Shown: positions 8,498 to 18,405 of the stretch, piece by piece
How positions within the stretch are numbered: position 1 is the first letter of the stretch
Layout of the letters: the number at the start of each line of letters is the position of its first letter
Origin: Vibrio echinoideorum
Lineage (GTDB): Bacteria > Pseudomonadota > Gammaproteobacteria > Enterobacterales > Vibrionaceae
Assembly: GCF_024347455.1 (NCBI RefSeq)
Contig: NZ_AP025483.1
Coordinates: 1,364,001 to 1,428,000, forward strand
Direction of reading: 5' to 3'
Length of the DNA stretch: 64,000 nucleotides
The notes under the pieces: model-generated
The model's input: only the letters and a program-made list of their open reading frames with translations
What the model was told of the DNA's origin: nothing
Database searches by the model: none
Translations under genes and position numbers: made by a program

Positions 8498-9868
8498 TTA
8501 CCAGAAGATCCACGCGAACAGTGTTAGCACTAGGATACAAACTAGGTTCAACACCATACCAACTCGCATCATTTCTTTTTGTTTGATATGACCAGAGCCA
8601 AATACAATCGCATTAGGTGGTGTCGCGACTGGTAGCATGAAGGCACAAGATGCGGCAATCGCAATCAGTGCAGACAAGATAACTGGCGACATACCTAGCG
8701 CTTCAGCAATGGTTGCAAATACAGGGACAAGCAAAGCTGCACTCGCTGTGTTACTCGCAAACTCCGTTAGGAATACCACGAACGCTACCACGGCTAGAAT
8801 CGTAAGAAGTACGCCAGCTGTTTCTAAAAAGCCGCTTAGTGAGTGTGCTAGAAATACGCTGGTGCCAGTTGCTTTAAGAATGTTACTTAAACAGATACCG
8901 CCACCGAACAGGATAAGCACACCCCAGTCCGTTGTCTTCTCAACGTCTTTCCATTCAACCGCTCTTGAAGCGCCAAGCAGTACAATGGCACCAATCGCCA
9001 CCAAGCTATCAAATTTTGAGAAGCCGCCAATCATTGCGTTGATTGGTTTTCCGAATATCCAAAGCGTGACTGTTAAAAGGAAGATAGACAGTGTGATTTT
9101 TTTGCTGTTTGTCCACTCTACAGGGGCGTGGTCTAGCTCAAATTTATGGTCGAGCTTGGGCTTAGTCATCACGTACAAAACAATCATCGTGATTGGCAAT
9201 AAGATCATTGAGATAGGTAGACCTAGCGCCATCCATTCTGTGAAACTTAAACCAACTTCAGCGGCAGCGATTGCGTTTGGAGGGCTACCAACCAAGGTTG
9301 CGATGCCACCAATCGATGCACAGTAAGCGATGCCAAGTAGCACAAATACGTAGGTGTTACGGTCTTCACTTTGGTCAACTTTGTTCATGATACCTAGAAC
9401 AAGAGGGAGCATCATTGCTGTTGTCGCGGTGTTCGAAATCCACATCGATAACCCGGCGCTCACGCCGAATAACATGAACACGGCCACTGACATTCTGCCT
9501 TTTGCTATCAGCAGCACTTTGTCAGCAATCGCCTTATCTAGTTCTTGTTTGTTCAGTGCGGCTGCCAGTGCAAAGCCACCCATGAAGAGGAAAATAATTG
9601 GGTTCGAAAAGTTAGCCAGCGCAGCGGGCGTGTTAAACACACCAAACAAGACAGCCAAAAGTGGAACGAGCAGAGCCGTAATACTGACGTGGATCGCTTC
9701 GGTTAACCATAAAATAGCAACAAATACGAGAATGCTTAAGCCCGTATTGACTTGGGTTTCGAAAGGGAGAGTATTGAGCAAGAGTGCAAAGAGCGAGAAA
9801 TTACCAATTAAGATCATGCTGTTGCGGGTAAACAACCAATGTTTCAGTGTAGTAACAAGTGCCGTCAT
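8498..9868 (-). CDS. Sodium-coupled dicarboxylate transporter (DASS/SLC13, VcINDY type)
   Basis: A 456-residue inner-membrane transporter, very similar along its length to V. cholerae VcINDY, which imports succinate and related C4-dicarboxylates with sodium. The two inverted-repeat substrate/sodium motifs are present: [15 protein letters not shown] (about residue 145) with [12 protein letters not shown], and [14 protein letters not shown] (about residue 370) with [15 protein letters not shown]. About 11 TM segments are expected. The gene is monocistronic, with a ribosome site GGAGCG upstream of ATG 9868. A C4-dicarboxylate uptake gene near malic enzyme is metabolically sensible, but the two are not in one operon. 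Confidence 0.92.
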   Translation of the reverse strand: MTALVTTLKHWLFTRNSMILIGNFSLFALLLNTLPFETQVNTGLSILVFVAILWLTEAIHVSITALLVPLLAVLFGVFNTPAALANFSNPIIFLFMGGFALAAALNKQELDKAIADKVLLIAKGRMSVAVFMLFGVSAGLSMWISNTATTAMMLPLVLGIMNKVDQSEDRNTYVFVLLGIAYCASIGGIATLVGSPPNAIAAAEVGLSFTEWMALGLPISMILLPITMIVLYVMTKPKLDHKFELDHAPVEWTNSKKITLSIFLLTVTLWIFGKPINAMIGGFSKFDSLVAIGAIVLLGASRAVEWKDVEKTTDWGVLILFGGGICLSNILKATGTSVFLAHSLSGFLETAGVLLTILAVVAFVVFLTEFASNTASAALLVPVFATIAEALGMSPVILSALIAIAASCAFMLPVATPPNAIVFGSGHIKQKEMMRVGMVLNLVCILVLTLFAWIFW

Positions 9869-10095
9869 AAGACGCTCCTTTTGTTTATCCTCGTTTTATT
9901 GGTGCACTAACTTCAAAAGCGGTGCTTATTGTTTTCGAGGTATCTTGTTTTCAAGTTATACCGCTCTCAAAGTAAAAAGCTTCGAGCTATATAGACTTGA
10001 TGTAGGGTCAGACTTTGTTGGAGGAATGTTACTTAAGTTAATAAAGGAGTGTTGGTGTGTTTTTGTGTAACAGTGGGGAAGTGTGAGGCAACAAA

Positions 10096-10121
10096 TTTAA
10101 AATGTGTAGTTTTCTACACAT
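10096..10121 (-). terminator. Probable terminator of the SanA-like gene
   Basis: A perfect 8-bp stem ATGTGTAG/CTACACAT with a 4-base loop includes the stop codon. On the minus strand it is followed by TTTTAAATTT. Confidence 0.55.
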
Positions 10122-10941
10122 CGGTCTCTGCTGGTTCTAAAATAGGGCTTGCTGAGGGGTCTACTATAGGGTTTACAGTGGGGTCAGTCATAGGGTTTGG
10201 AATCGGAAATGATTCCGGTTTTGGACTGGGTTGAATCGGCTCTTTAGGTCCAAGGAACTTTGGCGTTGTACCCATAATATACAGATCAAGGAATGCTTTG
10301 GTGCGTGCAAACACTTCACGTAAACGTATTGAGGTTCCCGAATGGTGGGTTGGTCCTGAAACCGCCAGACACTGGGCATGAATATCGTAAGAGCTGGCGA
10401 TGAGTAGAGCTCTTTCACAATGGAATTTTTGAGTGATGATGAGAAAATTGTCAGTGTCGAATATCTTTTTGGCGCGCACAATTGAGTCTAAGGTTCGAAA
10501 ACCCGCGTAATCCAGATTGATTCGTTCATCTGGTACACCGGCTTTCAATAAGTCACGCTTCATCGTCCAAGGTTCATTGTAAGAACGGTGAGCGTTGTCG
10601 CCGCTCAGTAAGAATTGATTCACTTTTTCTCGATCGAACAACTCAATAGCAGCGTCAATTCGGTGCTTATAATATTCGTTGAGTGTTCTACCCAAATATT
10701 TACTGGTGCCAAGGACAACAGCAACTTCGCGCTCAGGTACTTCATCGATATCGTAGATGATGCGATCTTCTGCCTGCCATGAAACCCAATAATCGATCGC
10801 AATAACCGCAGCGCTGCCTACTAAGAACACGAGAAAAGAGCCAAACAGAAAACCTTGCAGTTTTTTGTAAGCTTTTAGTAAGTAGTTACGATAAACGTGA
10901 GAATCGAATTTCACTCTCGGTATGGTCCTTTGGCTAAGCAT
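10114..10941 (-). CDS. sanA: SanA/ElyC family protein (DUF218) with proline-rich tail
   Basis: A 275-residue protein with one N-terminal TM helix (FLFGSFLVFLVGSAAVIAIDYW), then a DUF218 domain: VAVVLGTSKYLGRTLNEYYKHRID, FLLSGDN and FLIITQKFHCERAL. This matches SanA, the inner-membrane protein linked to vancomycin exclusion and envelope integrity in E. coli. SanA usually ends soon after the DUF218 domain (about 235-240 residues). Here about 40 extra residues rich in Pro form an 8-residue repeat (NPMTDPTV, NPIVDPSA, SPILEPAE). The exact envelope role is unknown. Confidence 0.8.
   Translation of the reverse strand: MLSQRTIPRVKFDSHVYRNYLLKAYKKLQGFLFGSFLVFLVGSAAVIAIDYWVSWQAEDRIIYDIDEVPEREVAVVLGTSKYLGRTLNEYYKHRIDAAIELFDREKVNQFLLSGDNAHRSYNEPWTMKRDLLKAGVPDERINLDYAGFRTLDSIVRAKKIFDTDNFLIITQKFHCERALLIASSYDIHAQCLAVSGPTHHSGTSIRLREVFARTKAFLDLYIMGTTPKFLGPKEPIQPSPKPESFPIPNPMTDPTVNPIVDPSASPILEPAETDV
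10132..10203 (-). repeat. 24-bp coding repeat, 3 copies, in the SanA-like tail
   Basis: Units at 10132, 10156 and 10180 encode on the minus strand the octapeptides SPILEPAE, NPIVDPSA and NPMTDPTV. They make a proline-rich, acidic C-terminal extension. Confidence 0.75.
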
Positions 10942-11011
10942 AATTTTTGAGTGCTCGATAATACCAAATAAAAATGAGAAAAATCAGTTAAAAAGACAAG
11001 TCAGTGTAAAG

Positions 11012-11038
11012 AAAAAAGCCCCTGCAATTGCAGAGGCT
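11012..11038 (-). terminator. Terminator of malic enzyme gene
   Basis: On the minus strand, AGCCTCTGCAATTGCAGGGGCT forms a near-perfect hairpin followed by six T. Confidence 0.85.
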
Positions 11039-11084
11039 CAGATTAAGAGAGGTTATGCTCTTTATTAGAATATAATACGCATTA

Positions 11085-12773
11085 TTAGAATGCAGTACGC
11101 TTGTAGCGACGGTAAACCGGTTGCCAGAAGTGCTGATCAATCGCTTGTTGTAGAGCTTCTTCAGTGATCTCTAGAGCAACGCCTTGTTCAATCGCTTTTT
11201 TACCAACAGCAAGGGCAATCTTCTTAGATACGGTGTGAATCTCTTCCAATGGTGGAAGTAGCGCACCTGAACCATTGATAGCAAGTGGAGAACACGTAGC
11301 AAGCGCACGGCTTGATTCCATCAACATTTCATCAGTGATGCGTGAAGCATTCACAGCCAATACACCAAGGCCAATGCCTGGGAAGATGTAGCTGTTGTTA
11401 CACTGAGCGATTGGGTAAGTGGTACCGTTATGAGTTACTGGCTCAAATGGGCTACCTGTCGCAACCAGTGCTTGGCCATCAGTCCAACGAATGATGTCGT
11501 TTGGTGTCGCTTCAACACGGCTTGTTGGATTAGACAGTGGGAACACAATCGGGCGTTCACAGTGAAGGTTCATCTCTTTGATGACTTCTTTGCTAAATAG
11601 ACCTGGAGCACCAGATACACCAATAAGAACGGTTGGTTTTGCGTGGCGAACGACGTCTAGTAGAGAGAAACCAGTGCCGTCGCTTTCCCAATCTTTAGTA
11701 TTCGTGTTGGTTTGTACTAGGCGCTGTTGGAAATCAAGCAGGTTTTGCATGCCTTCCTGTAGCAGACCCCAGCGGTCAACCATGTAAACTTGAGAGCGTG
11801 CTTGTGCATCGCTGATACCTTCAGACACCATTTGCGCAATGATAGCTTCAGCAATCCCACAACCTGCAGAACCCGCACCTAAGAAGGTGATGCGTTGGTC
11901 TGAAAGTTTGCTGTTTGCTGCTTTACATGCTGCTAGTAGAGAACCAACCGTTACGGCTGCTGTGCCTTGGATGTCATCGTTGAAACAACATAGGCGGTTT
12001 TTGTAGCGCTCAAGCAGTGGCATCGCGTTCTTTTGCGCGAAATCTTCGAACTGAACTAATGCATCAGGCCAACGGCGTTGAACGGCTTGGATGAACTCTT
12101 CAACGAATGCATCGTAGTCAGCACCTGTGATACGAGGGTGACGCCAGCCCATGTACATTGGGTCAGCAAGACGCTGCGGGTTGTTAGTACCCACATCGAG
12201 TACGATTGGTAGCATGTAAGCTGGGCTGATACCGCCACAAGCTGTGTACAGTGCGAGCTTACCAATTGGAATACCCATACCACCGATACCTTGGTCTCCC
12301 AAACCAAGAATACGCTCACCATCCGTAACCACAATTACTTTAACGTTGTGGTTTGTCGCATTGTTCAGTAGGTCATCGATACGATCGCGGTTTGGGTATG
12401 AGATAAATAGACCACGGCCACGACGGTAAATATTTGAGAAGTTCTCACATGCTGCGCCAACTGTTGGCGTGTAAATGATAGGCATCATTTCAGAGATGTG
12501 GTTTTGAACTAAACGATAAAATAGCGTTTCATTTGTATCTTGGATGTTACGAAGGTAGATATGTTTATCCATATCGCTTTCGAAGTTGCAGTACTGCTTA
12601 TATGCACGTCCAACTTGCTCTTGGATTGTTTCGGTTGTTTCCGGTAACAAGCCTTCAAGGTTAAAAGAGCTTCGCTCTTCTGCAGAGAATGCGCTGCCTT
12701 TGTTTAGAAGAGGAGTACTTAGTAGAGCAGGGCCTGCATAAGGAATATATAGAGGGCGTTTATCGTTGTTCAT
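11085..12773 (-). CDS. maeA: NAD-dependent malic enzyme
   Basis: A 562-residue protein, the size of E. coli MaeA. It converts malate to pyruvate and CO2 with NAD(P). Seen in order: [18 protein letters not shown] (substrate region with the catalytic Tyr), [20 protein letters not shown], a divalent-metal region [22 protein letters not shown], and a Rossmann motif [15 protein letters not shown]. The gene stands alone with its own terminator. It links the C4-dicarboxylates imported by the nearby transporter to pyruvate. Confidence 0.95.
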   Translation of the reverse strand: MNNDKRPLYIPYAGPALLSTPLLNKGSAFSAEERSSFNLEGLLPETTETIQEQVGRAYKQYCNFESDMDKHIYLRNIQDTNETLFYRLVQNHISEMMPIIYTPTVGAACENFSNIYRRGRGLFISYPNRDRIDDLLNNATNHNVKVIVVTDGERILGLGDQGIGGMGIPIGKLALYTACGGISPAYMLPIVLDVGTNNPQRLADPMYMGWRHPRITGADYDAFVEEFIQAVQRRWPDALVQFEDFAQKNAMPLLERYKNRLCCFNDDIQGTAAVTVGSLLAACKAANSKLSDQRITFLGAGSAGCGIAEAIIAQMVSEGISDAQARSQVYMVDRWGLLQEGMQNLLDFQQRLVQTNTNTKDWESDGTGFSLLDVVRHAKPTVLIGVSGAPGLFSKEVIKEMNLHCERPIVFPLSNPTSRVEATPNDIIRWTDGQALVATGSPFEPVTHNGTTYPIAQCNNSYIFPGIGLGVLAVNASRITDEMLMESSRALATCSPLAINGSGALLPPLEEIHTVSKKIALAVGKKAIEQGVALEITEEALQQAIDQHFWQPVYRRYKRTAF

Positions 12774-12957
12774 TGGATGCCTAATATGGGAGAAAGAGTA
12801 ACTGAAAAATGATAACGGTTTAGTTATTCAATTGTAAATAGTTTCCCTCCGATCTTTGCAAACAAAATGATATTCTTACTTCTGTCCCACACTTATCGAA
12901 TTCGAACGCCATAATTCGTTATACTTCGCTCACACTTTTTTGCGACTCTTCCTTTTT

Positions 12958-15336
12958 ATGTCACAACTTCCCATCGATGCTTATCAAAATACATTCCATG
13001 AACAAATCTCAAATTCTCATCTCGTAGTAGAAGCAGAAACGGGATCGGGCAAATCAACACGCCTACCTATTTGGGCCTCTCAGCATGGGCGAGTGCTCGT
13101 GGTGGAGCCAAGGCGAATCGCGTGTATGTCACTCGCTAATTACTTAGCACAGCAGTCGGGTGAGAAGCTTGGTGGTAAGGTTGGTTATGCGATTAAGCTT
13201 GAGTCGAAGTACAACGAGCAAACCAATATTGTTTTTGTGACTCCCGGTATTGCGTTGCGTTGGTTGTCAGAAGATGGACTAGCCGGTTTCGATGTGATCG
13301 TGGTGGATGAGTTTCACGAGAGGCGCTGGGACATTGATCTGCTGGTGGCGATTCTCAAACAAAAAGAGAGCCATCGCTTGGTGATCACTTCAGCAACTAT
13401 TGAAGGGGAGCGTCTTGCTCATTACTTGGGGGCGAATCGAATTAGCTGTGAAGGCCGAACTTATCAAGTTGCTATTGAACACAGGGCGAATGAATCAAGA
13501 GCATTGCCCGATATTCGATATCTAGAGCAACGCATTGCTGAAGAAGTGAATCATCAACTGATCGCTTCACATGGCGATATCTTGGTTTTCCTGCCGGGTA
13601 AAAAAGAGATCGTGCAATGTGAACAAGCCTTGGCAAAGAATCCAGATATCCAAGTGGTGAAGTTGCATGCGTCAGTCAGTGAAAAAGAACGAGATTTAGC
13701 GTTATCGGGTCGTAATATCAATACTGAAGGTAATGGCCTGAGAAAGGTCATACTTGCGACCAACGTTGCTGAAACCTCCCTCACCATACCTGATATTGGC
13801 GTGGTGATAGATTCAGGATTAGAAAGACGCACCGTTCAACGAAACGGAAGAACCACACTGATGCTTAAATTCATATCACGAGCGAGTGCCAAACAACGAG
13901 CTGGCCGCGCGGGTAGGGTGATGGATGGCATTTGTGTTCGTCTATATGGCGAACATGCGGCGTTAGAGTTAGTCACACCACCTGAATTGCAGCGTGAAGA
14001 GCTTACTGAACCTATGTTGGCCGCGGCATGTTGTGGTGCTCCGCTTGAGAGCTTGCCTTTCCTTGATCCTATTCCTGAGAAGTCATTAAACAGCGCGACT
14101 CAAACCTTGCTCACGATGGAGGCGATTAATACCGACCATCAAATTACCGAGCATGGAAAGAAACTTTACCCGCTGCCAATTGACGCTTTGTATGCCGATA
14201 TTGTTACTCGAATCAAAACCAAAGCATTAAAAGAGGCGATGGTCGATCTCACTGCCGCGCTGTCCGTTCCTGCTCGCTTGTACCAATTACCAAACAATGC
14301 AGAACATCTTGAAGCGCTGGCTCAACAAGAGAAAGAAGGGTGTGATCTAAGCCTGTTAATTCAGATTGTTCGTGGTCGCGATTATCCGCATTTAGAAATC
14401 GACCAGCAGGCATTGAATGAAGCACAAGGATTGGCTAAGCAAATGCGTGAGGTGTTTGAACTTCCTCAGCTAGAAGTCGCGTCACGTTTCCAACGTATTG
14501 AACTGTTTAAGACTATTGTGAACCTTCATCCTGAGCTGGTGTTTGTGCGCCGACTGAAGAGGAAAGAAGCTTTTGCCAATGGAGTGTTAGAGGTAGTACT
14601 CGGCCGTCAGAATCGTTTCCCGGACAATGCACAAGCGATGTTGGTGCTTGATACCCATAGTTTGCCGGGAAGAGGCGTTAAGCAGACATTGACGTTGGCC
14701 ACAACTACCGCGCCTATTTCTCTTGAGCTTGTCGTTGAAGAAGAGCTAGGTGAGTGGCAGCAAGGTGAAACGGTTGTGAACGATGATGGCGTCTTTACTG
14801 AGATGGTATTGGTGTATGCAGGTCGAACGATTGCCACTAGATTGGTCGCCGCTGAAGGTCAGTTATCATTGAAGCCAATCGTCGATCTTGTGGTGAATGG
14901 TGTGCAACTGCCCGATTTTGCAAAGGTTCGTACTCAAGAAATCAGACACTGGCAGTTGTATGTAAAACTTGGGCTCGATGAACAAACAAAATATACTCCT
15001 GAGATCGAGCAACTTAGCTTTGAACTATGGTTTATACAACAGCTTGAGGTGTTAGGGGTTACCGATGTCAGCGAGCTAGAAATGTTTGAACATTCAGACA
15101 TTCCATTTGATGGTATCCCAGAATGGCTTTATTCAGAGTTCTCTGAAAAATATCCGTTTGCACTGAGCCTTGCCGACTTGCAACTCGATGTAGAATACTT
15201 GCCAGCACGAAAGCTGATTTACGTTCACTATCAATCGGGTAGCCGAAAGTTATCACCAAAACGCTGGGAGCTGCCAACATGGTCTGGCTGGCGTATTCAA
15301 TACAAAAAAGCGAGCCGGATAATTGATATAAAATAG
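12958..15336 (+). CDS. HrpB-like DEAH-box ATP-dependent helicase
   Basis: A 792-residue superfamily 2 helicase. Walker A is AETGSGKST (about residue 30), motif Ia VEPRRIA, motif II VVDEFHER, motif III ITSATIEGERL, motif V ATNVAETSLTIPDI and motif VI QRAGRAGR. A winged-helix/ratchet region and a C-terminal HrpB-type domain follow. DEFH instead of DEAH is normal for HrpB proteins, as is the length (about 800). Substrate and role of HrpB-type proteins are poorly defined. The ATG at 12958 is preferred because homologous sequence begins there; no good Shine-Dalgarno is visible. It is divergent from maeA. Confidence 0.82.
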   Translation: MSQLPIDAYQNTFHEQISNSHLVVEAETGSGKSTRLPIWASQHGRVLVVEPRRIACMSLANYLAQQSGEKLGGKVGYAIKLESKYNEQTNIVFVTPGIALRWLSEDGLAGFDVIVVDEFHERRWDIDLLVAILKQKESHRLVITSATIEGERLAHYLGANRISCEGRTYQVAIEHRANESRALPDIRYLEQRIAEEVNHQLIASHGDILVFLPGKKEIVQCEQALAKNPDIQVVKLHASVSEKERDLALSGRNINTEGNGLRKVILATNVAETSLTIPDIGVVIDSGLERRTVQRNGRTTLMLKFISRASAKQRAGRAGRVMDGICVRLYGEHAALELVTPPELQREELTEPMLAAACCGAPLESLPFLDPIPEKSLNSATQTLLTMEAINTDHQITEHGKKLYPLPIDALYADIVTRIKTKALKEAMVDLTAALSVPARLYQLPNNAEHLEALAQQEKEGCDLSLLIQIVRGRDYPHLEIDQQALNEAQGLAKQMREVFELPQLEVASRFQRIELFKTIVNLHPELVFVRRLKRKEAFANGVLEVVLGRQNRFPDNAQAMLVLDTHSLPGRGVKQTLTLATTTAPISLELVVEEELGEWQQGETVVNDDGVFTEMVLVYAGRTIATRLVAAEGQLSLKPIVDLVVNGVQLPDFAKVRTQEIRHWQLYVKLGLDEQTKYTPEIEQLSFELWFIQQLEVLGVTDVSELEMFEHSDIPFDGIPEWLYSEFSEKYPFALSLADLQLDVEYLPARKLIYVHYQSGSRKLSPKRWELPTWSGWRIQYKKASRIIDIK

Positions 15337-15539
15337 ATAGATAAGTTTTATCTCTAAAATATTAATCAAATAGGTGCATATATGATTATTCAGTGCTTAT
15401 TTTGTTACAAAATTGATTTTTATATGCCTTTTTAACCAATCAAAAGGTCATAAAAGACTATTCTTCTATATCCTATTGCTATAAAGAAAGAGTTGATAGA
15501 TATTGAGTATATTGTGTTGTCAAAGTGTCGGGGGACATC

Positions 15540-15917
15540 ATGGAAAAACAGATAGAGACGCGTGTAGAGTTCGATTACACAACCTTTCTTGGCGCCTCAT
15601 GCAGTAAAAAATGGACTTTTCTGGAAGCACTAACCACGATTGCGCCAGTATTCAGCACTGTCTGGAGAGATAGCATCAAAGAGCTAGCAACCCCAGAAGA
15701 CCGTTTATGGCAGATGGCTTTGAAATCAATGTCTACGCGTAAAAGTGATGAGTCAAACATTGTCACCTTACTTAAGCTTGCCAAGCTAGAAGGGATAAAT
15801 GAGCTCAAAGTTGTTATGCCGTATTCTCTTGAAGAAGAGCAGATTGATTACATAGAATCACGTAGCCATTTAGTGATTGCAGATAACTCTGGTGAAGAGT
15901 TTACTATCAAGCTGTGA
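15540..15917 (+). CDS. Hypothetical protein, 125 aa
   Basis: I do not recognise this family. The ATG at 15540 follows a strong site (CGGGGGA, spacing 6). The protein is soluble, acidic and mixed alpha/beta, with no signal peptide or TM segment: an N-terminal EKQIETRVEFDYTTFLGASC, a middle KWTFLEALTTIAPVF, and a C-terminal ELKVVMPYSLEEEQIDYIES. The good ribosome site, sensible codon use and a terminator 85 bases downstream support a real gene. It is monocistronic between the helicase and the convergent purC. Confidence 0.75.
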   Translation: MEKQIETRVEFDYTTFLGASCSKKWTFLEALTTIAPVFSTVWRDSIKELATPEDRLWQMALKSMSTRKSDESNIVTLLKLAKLEGINELKVVMPYSLEEEQIDYIESRSHLVIADNSGEEFTIKL

Positions 15918-16001
15918 TCATAACGTTTTTAGTTCTATGACTTCAAAGTTAGTTCATTGAATTCAAGGCTAATCCTATGAATTTAGTGAAGTGTATATCA
16001 T

Positions 16002-16034
16002 AAAAAAGGGCCTCAATGATGAGGCCCTTTTGCG
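16002..16034. terminator. Bidirectional terminator
   Basis: AAAAAAGGGCCTC and GAGGCCCTTTT form a strong stem with a 6-base loop between the convergent hypothetical gene and purC. Confidence 0.88.
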
Positions 16035-16065
16035 TATTTTAAGACGAGGTATTGGTTGAACAGTG

Positions 16066-16095
16066 CTAAGTCTAAGTCTAAGTCTAAACCTAAAG
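16066..16095. repeat. 6-bp tandem repeat, 5 copies
   Basis: Three CTAAGT, then CTAAAC and CTAAAG, lie between the terminator and the purC stop codon. Confidence 0.85.
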
Positions 16096-16105
16096 CCAAA
16101 TCGTA

Positions 16106-17209
16106 TTAGTCGATTAGACCGTAGTCGGCACGCAATACATCGACTATCTCTTGCTTAGGATTGTCGCTCAATACAATCTCGCCGCCTGTAATTTTTGCCG
16201 CGATATCAAGGTAAGTACGAGAAAGAGACATTAACGCATCCAATGGAAGTTCATTGTCACGAGCTAATGCTTCACGCTCTGGCATACGTTCTTTGTTCAA
16301 TAGAATGTCAGCATCAGGGAAGTAGTTAAGCAAGAACTGACGGAAACCTTCTTTAGAGTTCTCGACGATGTTGCCTTTGTTGTATTCCTGAGTATCCCAG
16401 ATACGAGATGAGTCTGGTGTGCCAACTTCATCCATGTAGATTAGCTTTTCTTTACCTTGAGCATCGTTGACGTAACCGAACTCAAACTTCGTATCAACAA
16501 AGGTTTGGTCGACTTTAGCAAGTGCTTGGCTAATTACGTTGAAACCTTCTTTTAGCAGTTTTTCGTAATGCGCAATGTCACTTGCTTGAGTAAAGTTAAA
16601 CGCTGCAAAGTTGTCTTCGATATTGTTACGTGTGATGTTTACATCATCAGCTTCTGGTACGCCAGGGATGTCTTTCAAAATCCCTTTTGTTGAAGGAGTG
16701 ATCAGAAGCTCAGGTAGCTTTTTGTCTTTTTCAAGGCCTTCAGGCATCTCGATACCGCAAAATTCACGCTCGCCGTTCGCGTATGCACGCCACATTGAAC
16801 CTGTGATGTATTGACGACAAATCGCTTCAATCATGACTGGACGAGCTTTTTGAACAATCCATACGAATGGGTGAGGGATATCAAGAATATGACTGTCAGC
16901 GAGGCCGTTGTCTTTAAACAATTTGAACCAGTGGTTAGAGATAGCATTCAAAGCTGCTCCTTTTCCTGGAACACCTTTAAGATTACCTTCACCACGCCAG
17001 ATACAATCAAACGCAGAGATACGGTCACTGATCACCATGATAGCTAAAGGCGCATCTGGCGCGACATTGTAGCCTTTCTCTTTAATTAGTCGTTGGCTAT
17101 CTTCTTCAGTTAACCAGTAGACTGAGCGAACCTTGCCACTGTGGACAGGTTTGTCAGTACGGATTGGTAGGTCATCATTTACGGCAAGAACTTGATCAGC
17201 AAGGCTCAT
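16106..17209 (-). CDS. purC: Phosphoribosylaminoimidazole-succinocarboxamide (SAICAR) synthase
   Basis: A 367-residue SAICAR synthase of the long type seen in vibrios, against about 237 residues in E. coli. It catalyses ATP-dependent ligation of aspartate to CAIR in purine synthesis. Visible signatures: [11 protein letters not shown] (nucleotide loop), [28 protein letters not shown] segment ([13 protein letters not shown]), and DTKFEFGYV with [12 protein letters not shown]. It is monocistronic; a PurR-type palindrome lies about 100 bases upstream. Confidence 0.95.
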   Translation of the reverse strand: MSLADQVLAVNDDLPIRTDKPVHSGKVRSVYWLTEEDSQRLIKEKGYNVAPDAPLAIMVISDRISAFDCIWRGEGNLKGVPGKGAALNAISNHWFKLFKDNGLADSHILDIPHPFVWIVQKARPVMIEAICRQYITGSMWRAYANGEREFCGIEMPEGLEKDKKLPELLITPSTKGILKDIPGVPEADDVNITRNNIEDNFAAFNFTQASDIAHYEKLLKEGFNVISQALAKVDQTFVDTKFEFGYVNDAQGKEKLIYMDEVGTPDSSRIWDTQEYNKGNIVENSKEGFRQFLLNYFPDADILLNKERMPEREALARDNELPLDALMSLSRTYLDIAAKITGGEIVLSDNPKQEIVDVLRADYGLID

Positions 17210-17309
17210 TTAGACATTCCTATCTTTTATCAAACGTCATACAGAGAAGTGCGGTGTGCACATGATTAGACGGGCATTATACCCAATCTACTATTTGCTT
17301 CCAGAGAAA

Positions 17310-17325
17310 AAGCAATCGATTGCTA
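17310..17325. promoter_or_regulatory. Putative PurR operator of purC
   Basis: AAGCAATCGATTGCTA matches the PurR consensus (ANGCAANCGNTTNCNT) at all but the last fixed base. It is about 100 bases upstream of the purC start. Confidence 0.6.
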
Positions 17326-17471
17326 AATCTATTGATCAAATAAAAAACCCCGCCTAACGACCCGCTTAAAAATTGGCGAATTGTAGAGCAGGGGAAGGCA
17401 GTCTGTTGAGCTATGTTTTTGGACTATGTTATTAAGCTATATGTGTGAGCCAAAATGTTAAGCAAGGTGGT

Positions 17472-17879
17472 TTAGTGAATACGCTCTGAATTGGCATCCA
17501 TAAAGAAGACTTCACACTGGAAGCGCAACCCTAAAGTTCTTAGATACTGTTGGCTGAATTGATCAATCGATGAACTCGCGACAATCGCACTCGCATTCTT
17601 AGAACGAATAGCTTTCTCGACCGTTTCTACTTCAGTCATTTGATGAGAGGCTTTCATATGGATAACGCGGTCGCAGCAAACGTTATGTTGCTTAAGCTGC
17701 TTTGCTGATGGTCGTGGTGTTTGAGCGGTAAACAGCAGCCACTGATGTTGGTTGGACAGCAACGCCATTCTTGCAAATAACGCTTCCTCGTTTGAATTTT
17801 TGCTTTTACGAGAAACGGATGTAAATGCGCAGTGAACTAGCGGGCTAGAGTGTTGGGCTTTAACGTGTGCTTGAATCAT
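17472..17879 (-). CDS. sulA: SulA-like SOS cell-division inhibitor
   Basis: A 135-residue protein resembling SulA over its core: LLSNQHQWLLFTAQTPRPSA, then VIHMKASHQMTEVETVEKAI and NASAIVASSS. These align with the LGQQSRWQLWLTPQQKLS and SPCHTVESMVRAL regions of E. coli SulA. SulA blocks FtsZ assembly during DNA damage. A perfect CTGT-N8-ACAG LexA box lies 22 bases before the ATG, which strongly supports SOS control. It is shorter than the E. coli protein (169 residues). The family assignment rests on remembered similarity plus the operator. Confidence 0.7.
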   Translation of the reverse strand: MIQAHVKAQHSSPLVHCAFTSVSRKSKNSNEEALFARMALLSNQHQWLLFTAQTPRPSAKQLKQHNVCCDRVIHMKASHQMTEVETVEKAIRSKNASAIVASSSIDQFSQQYLRTLGLRFQCEVFFMDANSERIH

Positions 17880-17900
17880 TTTGCTGTCCTTATATACATG

Positions 17901-17916
17901 CTGTATGCCTATACAG
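17901..17916. promoter_or_regulatory. LexA (SOS) box
   Basis: CTGTATGCCTATACAG fits the gammaproteobacterial LexA consensus CTGT-N8-ACAG exactly. It sits 22 bases upstream of the SulA-like start codon. Confidence 0.85.
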
Positions 17917-18085
17917 TAGTTTTAGTTGCTTATAAGATCAAGCGTTTTTTGCGGGATTATTGGACGATTCTGTCTGAGCTTATGGATGAAATTCATTTAA
18001 GCAATTGAAATTATTTGATAAATTAAATTTGAATGAATTTGTTGTTTTGTCTCATAAGTTGAAAGAATGTGATCTTTATACAGGG

Positions 18086-18120
18086 GTATACAGTGGTTTT
18101 GACAGAAAAGTACTGTATAC
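18086..18120. repeat. 9-bp perfect inverted repeat
   Basis: GTATACAGT at 18086-18094 is mirrored by ACTGTATAC at 18112-18120 with a 17-base spacer. TTATACAGG just before it is a further partial copy. It may be an operator; the regulator is unknown. Confidence 0.6.
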
Positions 18121-18126
18121 ACTTGT

Positions 18127-18154
18127 ATAGAAGATAGAAGATAGAAGATAGAAG
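18127..18154. repeat. 7-bp tandem repeat, 4 copies
   Basis: Four exact head-to-tail copies of ATAGAAG, downstream of the small zinc protein's terminator. Confidence 0.9.
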
Positions 18155-18173
18155 ATCTAAAACTACAGGCACA

Positions 18174-18196
18174 AAAAAAGCGCCCTAGGCGCTTTC
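18174..18196 (-). terminator. Terminator of small zinc-protein gene
   Basis: The stem AAAGCGCC/GGCGCTTT with a 3-base loop has a T-run on the minus strand. It lies 20 bases after the stop codon. Confidence 0.8.
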
Positions 18197-18216
18197 TTAT
18201 ATTTCAACGGTGTTGC

Positions 18217-18405
18217 TTATCTCAATGTCGCTTGGGAGAGTTTTGTTCTCATTTCCATTTCACCAATATTGAACTGGCGAACATCAATGGTTGCAATATC
18301 ATTGCACTCTTTACATGCATGATGACACTTACCATCTAGGTAGTCGTGCTTTTTAACTAGGCTTGGCTTTTTGCACCAATCACAAACGCCTTCTACTGTG
18401 AACAT
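18217..18405 (-). CDS. Small Cys-rich (zinc-ribbon-like) protein, 62 aa
   Basis: I do not recognise a named family. The protein begins MFTVEGVCDWCKKPSL, followed by DGKCHHACKECNDI. CxxC at residues 8-11 and C-x3-C-x2-C at about 27-34 could bind one zinc ion. The ATG is preceded by GGAGATAAT (good SD), and a strong terminator follows, so the gene is probably real. CACCTG/CAGGTG with a 7-base spacer (about 18416-18434) forms a palindrome just upstream that may be its operator. Confidence 0.75.
   Translation of the reverse strand: MFTVEGVCDWCKKPSLVKKHDYLDGKCHHACKECNDIATIDVRQFNIGEMEMRTKLSQATLR

Larger units (their letters stand above)
17880..18216. other. Intergenic region with SOS box, palindrome and repeat
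   Basis: This gap lies between the SulA-like gene and the small zinc protein gene, both on the minus strand. It holds the LexA box (17901-17916), a 9-bp perfect inverted repeat (18086-18120), a four-copy 7-bp repeat and a terminator. No coding frame is supported. Confidence 0.7.

Noticed and set aside
10049..10234. Plus-strand Gly-rich frame of 61 codons.
   Set aside because: It is opposite the repeat-coding tail of the SanA-like gene; its glycine runs are the complement of the proline codons.
13309..13326. DEFH in place of DEAH in the helicase motif II.
   Set aside because: This is the normal form in HrpB-type helicases.
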